From positions 62,001 through 126,000 of the forward strand of contig NZ_JAFCKT010000013.1 in assembly GCF_018129985.1 (NCBI RefSeq): a stretch of DNA of 64,000 bases, in the 5' to 3' direction. Below, one piece after another: positions 60,247 through 64,000 of the stretch. This DNA comes from Bradyrhizobium sp. SZCCT0148 (lineage in GTDB: Bacteria; Pseudomonadota; Alphaproteobacteria; Rhizobiales; Xanthobacteraceae). The notes under the pieces were generated by a model. That model did not search any database. It saw only the letters and a list, made by a program, of their open reading frames with translations, and was not told where the DNA came from. Both the position numbers and the translations under genes were made by a program. The number at the start of each line of letters is the position of its first letter. Within the stretch, counting starts at the first letter, position 1.

Positions 60247-61908
60247 ATGAAAAGAATGAAGAGCAGGTTTTTGGTCACGACAGCGATGCTGCTGGCCAGC
60301 ATAGGCCTTGCGTCTGCACAGGGTGTGAGCGGAGGAGGGGCGGGGAGCGGGACGCCTGAAAAAGGAATGTCCGGTGGCCATGCCGGTGGGGCGGGCAGCG
60401 GCGCTTCCAGTCGGGAAGGTGCTTCCCACAATGAATCAATGACACAAGGCCGAGGATCAGGATCTCGCGAGAGTGAGCAGGCCGAAGGCCCCTCCGCAGG
60501 AAACAGCGAGGCCAGCCGGGCGCAGAGCCGGGAATCCGGCTCGCATGAGCAGGGCCGCGCTGAAGGCTCGCGGGAGAGCAGCAAAGGGCAGACGGCGGAC
60601 CGCGACAATACGCGCCGCTCAGGGGAATCCAGCAAGGAGCATGAAGCCAGCAAGGAGGAGCGCGATAGTAGTAAGGACCATGCTCAGCAGCACGGCCAAA
60701 AGGGCAAGGATCAGGCGGCCGGTCAGGCCAAGTCCGACCGTGACAGTAAGCAGCGGGCGGATGACCGTACGCAGGACAAGGGCAAGAGCGACGCCAACGC
60801 CGACAACAAGACAAAGAGCCGCCAGAGCGGATCCGGCCAAACTGCACAGGAGCAGAATTCGAGCTCAGCCAGCCAGAATGCGGCACAGGGCCGCACCGAC
60901 GCGCAGGATCAGGCTCATAATCAGATCTCGGCCAGTACTCAGACCCAGAGTGGCAAGCAGGTGACGGCGGAGCAGCGCACGACGCTGCAGCAGTCGGTCG
61001 TGCAGGCCAGCAAGGCTCCCCACATCAACGCCAGCTCGATCAATTTCCAGGTTCGTACCGGCATCGCGGTTCCATCCAGCGTGACAATCGCCTCGGTTTC
61101 CACGTATCCGGCTCTGATCGATGTTTTCCCTGCCTATCGCGACGATAGCTTCTTCGTCGTGGAGGATGAGGTCGTGATTGTCGACCATGATCGTCGCATC
61201 GTCGACGTGGTGCCGGTCGGTGCCGGCGGGCGCTTCGCCGGCGCTGCCAGCCATGGGGGCGGCACGAGTAGCGGCAGCAGCACTTTAGCGGCCGTTGACC
61301 TACCGGCTGATGACATCCGCGTCATCCAGCGCGTGTTGATCGACCGTGGCATTCTGCATGGCGAAGCCGACGGCATTTGGGGCCCCGAGACTCGCGAGGC
61401 AATCACCGTCTATCAGCGACAGCAAGGGATCGCTGTGACGGGCACCATCGATATGCGCACGGTTTCGTCGCTTGGCGTCTCCAACCGGCTGAGCCAGCAG
61501 GCAAACCAAAGCATCCAGTCACAATCCACGTCCGCTGGCGCTCAGAACTCGGCTGGGATGCAGACCCCAACCGGCAACCAGGCCGCCACCGGTCAGGGAC
61601 AATCCGGTACCGGCACTGCTCGGAGCCAGACGGGTCAACCGACGGACCAGCTGAACGCCGGCACCGCTGAGTCGAAGCAGCCCACGAACCAGAAGAACAC
61701 GGCCGAGCAGGCACCGAACCATAATTCCGGCCAGGCGCAGAACCAGCCGTCTTCAACGACGGGACGGAACTCGCCTAATCCGTCGACTACGACTGGTCAG
61801 GCTAACCAGCCGTCGCCGAGCGGAAACTCGTCGACAGCTAATCATCCGAGTGCGAACCAGACTACATCCCCGAATGGGTCGACGGACTCGGGTACGAACA
61901 AGAAGTAG
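60247..61908 (+). CDS. Secreted DUF1236 / peptidoglycan-binding protein with low-complexity arms
   Basis: A 553-aa protein with a signal peptide (1-25). Residues 26-240 are a Ser/Glu/Gln/Arg-rich low-complexity arm; about 250-320 are DUF1236-like (GIAVPSSVTIASVSTYP, VEDEVVIVDHDRRIVDVVP); about 335-400 are a peptidoglycan-binding domain (VIQRVLIDRGILHGEADGIW). A Gln/Asn/Ser/Thr-rich arm of 150 residues ends it. GAGGAGG precedes the ATG at 60247. The protein likely sits on the cell wall. A GGAAC-N16-AGTT near match to the EcfG consensus is at 60130-60154. Confidence 0.83.
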   Translation: MKRMKSRFLVTTAMLLASIGLASAQGVSGGGAGSGTPEKGMSGGHAGGAGSGASSREGASHNESMTQGRGSGSRESEQAEGPSAGNSEASRAQSRESGSHEQGRAEGSRESSKGQTADRDNTRRSGESSKEHEASKEERDSSKDHAQQHGQKGKDQAAGQAKSDRDSKQRADDRTQDKGKSDANADNKTKSRQSGSGQTAQEQNSSSASQNAAQGRTDAQDQAHNQISASTQTQSGKQVTAEQRTTLQQSVVQASKAPHINASSINFQVRTGIAVPSSVTIASVSTYPALIDVFPAYRDDSFFVVEDEVVIVDHDRRIVDVVPVGAGGRFAGAASHGGGTSSGSSTLAAVDLPADDIRVIQRVLIDRGILHGEADGIWGPETREAITVYQRQQGIAVTGTIDMRTVSSLGVSNRLSQQANQSIQSQSTSAGAQNSAGMQTPTGNQAATGQGQSGTGTARSQTGQPTDQLNAGTAESKQPTNQKNTAEQAPNHNSGQAQNQPSSTTGRNSPNPSTTTGQANQPSPSGNSSTANHPSANQTTSPNGSTDSGTNKK

Positions 61909-61923
61909 GCCGCGCAGCAGCAA

Positions 61924-61949
61924 AGGGGTCTTGCTTCGGCTTGGCCCCT
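61924..61949 (+). terminator. Hairpin after the DUF1236 gene
   Basis: A 7-bp stem (61924-61930 with 61943-61949, one G-T pair) around a 12-nt loop starts 15 bp after the stop. No T run follows, so it is a weak terminator candidate. Confidence 0.35.
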
Positions 61950-62086
61950 GTCTGCGTGCCATATAACCGGGCGGCAAAGTCGCGCGGGCCATGCCGTGGC
62001 TGCGCGGGCATGCCATTCCGAGACGCCCGGTACATGACAGGGAGGTGCGCCGCAGACGCACAAGCGGGCCGAGCGGACGCAGCCGC

Positions 62087-62587
62087 TCAGAGCCTGTGCT
62101 TCTGAATTGGAATTGTCCTAGCTTCGAACGACCCCAGCAGTTGACTGAAGGCCGGGCTCGCCGCGCGGCGGAGTTCTTCGAGATTCTTCTGCGAGAGAGA
62201 TTTTAGCTTCCGCTCACCCGTCCTGGTCAGCTTGAGATGTACTCGTCGTGCATCTGCCGGATCCGCGACGCGGCTTACCAGTCCAAGCTTGGCCAGGCGA
62301 TCGATCAATTCGACGGCCGAGTGGTGGCGGATCAGAAGAAACCTTGCCACGTCGCCGATGGTAGCCGGTCCCGTGGGTACGAAGCCTTTGATGCCGAGCA
62401 GGGCCTGGTGCTGTGTGGGCGTCAATCCCTGTTGCGCAGCAGCTGCTTCGCTGAACGCAAGAAAACTCCTGATCTGAAATCGAAAATGTGCCAATGCTGC
62501 GTAGTCGGACTCGCGCATGGTGCGTCGAGCCCGCCGCTGAGGGGACCCAGTTTCCTTGATGCGCTGCGCCTTTTTCGATCGAACCAT
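62087..62587 (-). CDS. MarR-family transcriptional regulator
   Basis: A 166-aa MarR protein with winged helix: LTPTQHQALLGIKG, the recognition region TIGDVARFLLIRHHSAVELI and the wing DPADARRVHLKLTRTG. The ATG at 62587 is chosen because GGAAG precedes it; a TTG further out and an internal ATG (62518) are alternatives. Basic N-terminal tail. MarR proteins usually repress genes next to them and respond to phenolic or oxidative signals; the target is not clear here. Confidence 0.9.
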   Translation of the reverse strand: MVRSKKAQRIKETGSPQRRARRTMRESDYAALAHFRFQIRSFLAFSEAAAAQQGLTPTQHQALLGIKGFVPTGPATIGDVARFLLIRHHSAVELIDRLAKLGLVSRVADPADARRVHLKLTRTGERKLKSLSQKNLEELRRAASPAFSQLLGSFEARTIPIQKHRL

Positions 62588-62694
62588 CTTGTGGGCTTCC
62601 GGCCTTGCCGTGCGTGAGGCAGCATTATTCAAAAGTAGCAGAAGGCGGTTCGTCGGGCCATCGGTCGGGGAAGCGACACACAGCTATTAGCGAT

Positions 62695-63306
62695 CTATTC
62701 GATACCAGACAGAAGAATCTTGACCAGGACGATCTGAAACGCAATCGGAATACGCACACTTTTGCGCCGGACTGAACGCTGGAGCGCGCCGACGACCTCA
62801 GCACGGGTTAAGACACCCGCGGACGCGTTGGCGATCAGTCCGCTCCACATCTGCGAGAGCGACCCGCCGGGAGGGATCACTGGCCTGATCGTCACCCCGC
62901 AGCCCTGGGCCCAGTCGACGATTTCCCTCAAGGTTTGAGGACCGCAATTGCGGGCAGCTGCAAGACGCTCAGCCGTCAGCGCCCGCAGCAATTCGCGCGA
63001 GGGCGACCAATTCCCCTTCGGCGACTGCTCGCCGGTGAGTTCGAGCGCGAGTTCCTTCAGGACATTCTGGGCGCGCACGCTCAGTCGCTTCATCGGCGCG
63101 GGCGCACGCTCGGCCTGAACCGAGCCAATGGCCGCTCCGACTTTGCCGACCGTCTGGTTGCGCGGTTGGCAGGAACCCTTGTCAGCCTGCGTCGGAACAC
63201 GCTGCGTGCTTGCCTCTCGCTCCAATAACGGAGCCTCTTGCCGATCCGCTTGCTGAGACCAGGATCGTCGCCTTCGAACGCTTGCCGCCATCGTGTTCCG
63301 CATCAT
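62695..63306 (-). CDS. RNA-polymerase alpha-CTD-like protein, function unknown
   Basis: A 203-aa protein. Residues 72-135 resemble the helix-hairpin-helix fold of the RNA polymerase alpha subunit C-terminal domain (LSVRAQNVLKELALELTG; then ARNCGPQTLREIVDWAQGCG). The last 60 residues are a helical region with a basic patch (SVRRKSVRIPIAFQIVLVKI). The first 70 residues are Gln/Arg-rich and may be poorly conserved; the ATG at 63093 is a possible shorter start. GAGG precedes the start used. It may bind DNA or polymerase. Confidence 0.6.
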   Translation of the reverse strand: MMRNTMAASVRRRRSWSQQADRQEAPLLEREASTQRVPTQADKGSCQPRNQTVGKVGAAIGSVQAERAPAPMKRLSVRAQNVLKELALELTGEQSPKGNWSPSRELLRALTAERLAAARNCGPQTLREIVDWAQGCGVTIRPVIPPGGSLSQMWSGLIANASAGVLTRAEVVGALQRSVRRKSVRIPIAFQIVLVKILLSGIE

Positions 63307-63349
63307 TGCCTCGTCAAGCTCGTCGGAGACTACTCACAAAGACTAATAT

Positions 63350-63366
63350 ATATCGTGATACGATAT
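63350..63366. promoter_or_regulatory. Perfect 17-bp AT-rich palindrome, candidate operator
   Basis: ATATCGT (63350-63356) and ACGATAT (63360-63366) with a 3-bp centre. It is in the divergent region between the alpha-CTD-like gene (44 bp away) and the ABC receptor gene (188 bp away), and is clearly more AT-rich than its surroundings, as operators often are. Confidence 0.5.
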
Positions 63367-63553
63367 GTTTTCACGAGACAATTTGCGCCGTTCGACCAAA
63401 GGCGAAATTGACAGAAGACGTTCACGAGCAATGTTTACATGCAAGAGCTGCACGCGGATGTGATGTGCCCGGCGCACGCAGGCCTTTGAGGCCCGCTGCC
63501 CGGGACAGGTCGTGCTGTGCCAGCAATCAAGGACGACATCGGAGGAAACGATC

Positions 63554-64000
63554 ATGACTGATAGTCCCATTCGCCGTGGCCTTTCACGCCGTGGCCTGCT
63601 GCAGACCACGGCGGGTCTCATCGGCGGCTCGGTGCTGCCCGCGATGCCGTCCTTTGCCGAGGACAAGCCGGCGATCGGTACCTATCCCGCGGGCGTCTCG
63701 GGTTCCACCGCCTTCATCGGCATCTCGGTGCCGCGCACCGGCACCTATGCCGTGCAGGGCGAAGACGAGCTCAAGGGCTATCAACTCGCGATCGAGCACA
63801 TCAACGAGGGCCATGAGCTGATCAAGAAGATCTCGCCCAAGACCAGCAAGGGCGTGCTCGGCAAGGAACTGAAGTTCGGCGTCGCGGATTCCGCTGCCAA
63901 GCCGAACGAGGCTGTGCAGGCGCAGCAGCGCTTCATCAGCGAGAACAAGGCGATCATGATCACCGGCGGCACGTCGAGCGCGGTGGCGGTCGCGCTCAAC
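63554..64000 (+). CDS. ABC transporter substrate-binding protein, urea/amino-acid type (partial)
   Basis: The first 149 codons of a periplasmic receptor of the branched-chain amino acid/urea type. A twin-arginine signal (SRRGLLQTTAG) is followed by the first lobe: AFIGISVPRTGTYAVQGEDE, then GYQLAIEHINEG and the strand ending ITGGTSSAVAVALN at the edge. GGAGG lies 8 nt before the ATG. The transporter genes must follow outside the window. The ligand cannot be told from this part. Confidence 0.85.
   Translation, partial: MTDSPIRRGLSRRGLLQTTAGLIGGSVLPAMPSFAEDKPAIGTYPAGVSGSTAFIGISVPRTGTYAVQGEDELKGYQLAIEHINEGHELIKKISPKTSKGVLGKELKFGVADSAAKPNEAVQAQQRFISENKAIMITGGTSSAVAVALN

Noticed and set aside
1-64000. 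tRNA, rRNA, CRISPR, insertion sequences, phage or attachment sites
   Set aside because: I looked for cloverleaf-like segments, regular spaced repeats, transposase motifs and terminal repeats and saw none. A covariance-model search would be needed to exclude small RNAs.
1-64000. Fnr/FixK-type boxes (TTGAT-N4-ATCAA) as targets of the three Crp/Fnr regulators
   Set aside because: Reading the main intergenic regions gave no convincing match, so no such site is reported.

Overview
The window reads as a high-GC alphaproteobacterial chromosome, most likely Bradyrhizobium or a close relative in the Nitrobacteraceae. The indications are the GC-rich third positions, BA14K and DUF1236 proteins, a y4hA-type cation antiporter, twin-arginine ABC receptors, rhizobial-type Crp/Fnr regulators and promoters matching the alphaproteobacterial stress sigma factor EcfG (GGAAC-N16-CGTT). 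This is inference from protein character; no rRNA or tRNA is present to confirm it.

Layout. 1-1665: the edge of a carbohydrate-type ABC transporter (ATPase start and solute receptor). 2085-10413: a membrane PQQ glucose dehydrogenase, then an envelope and transport cluster in which the BrkB, DUF2254 and cation-antiporter genes carry frameshifts or stops, mixed with intact secreted PRC-barrel and BA14K proteins, a lone receiver domain and a tiny DUF1328 protein. 10707-12579: a Crp/Fnr regulator divergent from a PRC-barrel protein. 12770-26749 (all minus): twelve tightly coupled genes for a YdeP-type formate-dehydrogenase-like enzyme, alternative complex III (ActA-F), a 134-aa membrane protein, a SCO copper chaperone and a caa3-type, A2-class oxidase (CoxII, I, III, IV). 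FdhD lies divergently at 27056. 28613-38434 (plus): nine overlapping or closely spaced genes for carbohydrate oxidation: TPP enzyme, enolase-superfamily enzyme, a duplicated membrane protein, gluconate-dehydrogenase-subunit-3-like protein, Fe-S-type GMC dehydrogenase, DUF296 protein, sensory-rhodopsin-transducer-like protein, SDR and GH15 hydrolase.

38535-54694: a second Crp/Fnr gene, a wrecked DUF4396 gene, secreted proteins, an AI-2E family permease, a second PQQ glucose dehydrogenase, an intact cation antiporter with a DUF2254-like protein, an AI-2E relic, small hypotheticals, a ZIP transporter, a second SDR-GH15 pair and a ribonuclease HII pseudogene. 54831-63306: a small membrane protein, a NarX-like kinase with its LuxR-type regulator, a third Crp/Fnr gene, secreted PRC-barrel and DUF1236/peptidoglycan-binding proteins, a MarR regulator and an RNA-polymerase-alpha-CTD-like protein. 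63554 to the end: the start of another ABC receptor.

Together the genes look like an accessory region for stress and micro-oxic energy metabolism: periplasmic sugar oxidation, formate oxidation, an unusual quinol-to-oxygen branch, and envelope or ion homeostasis. Two exact EcfG-type promoters and several near matches tie parts of it to the general stress response. Many pseudogenes show that the region is being remodelled; sequencing error is an alternative for the single-base lesions.
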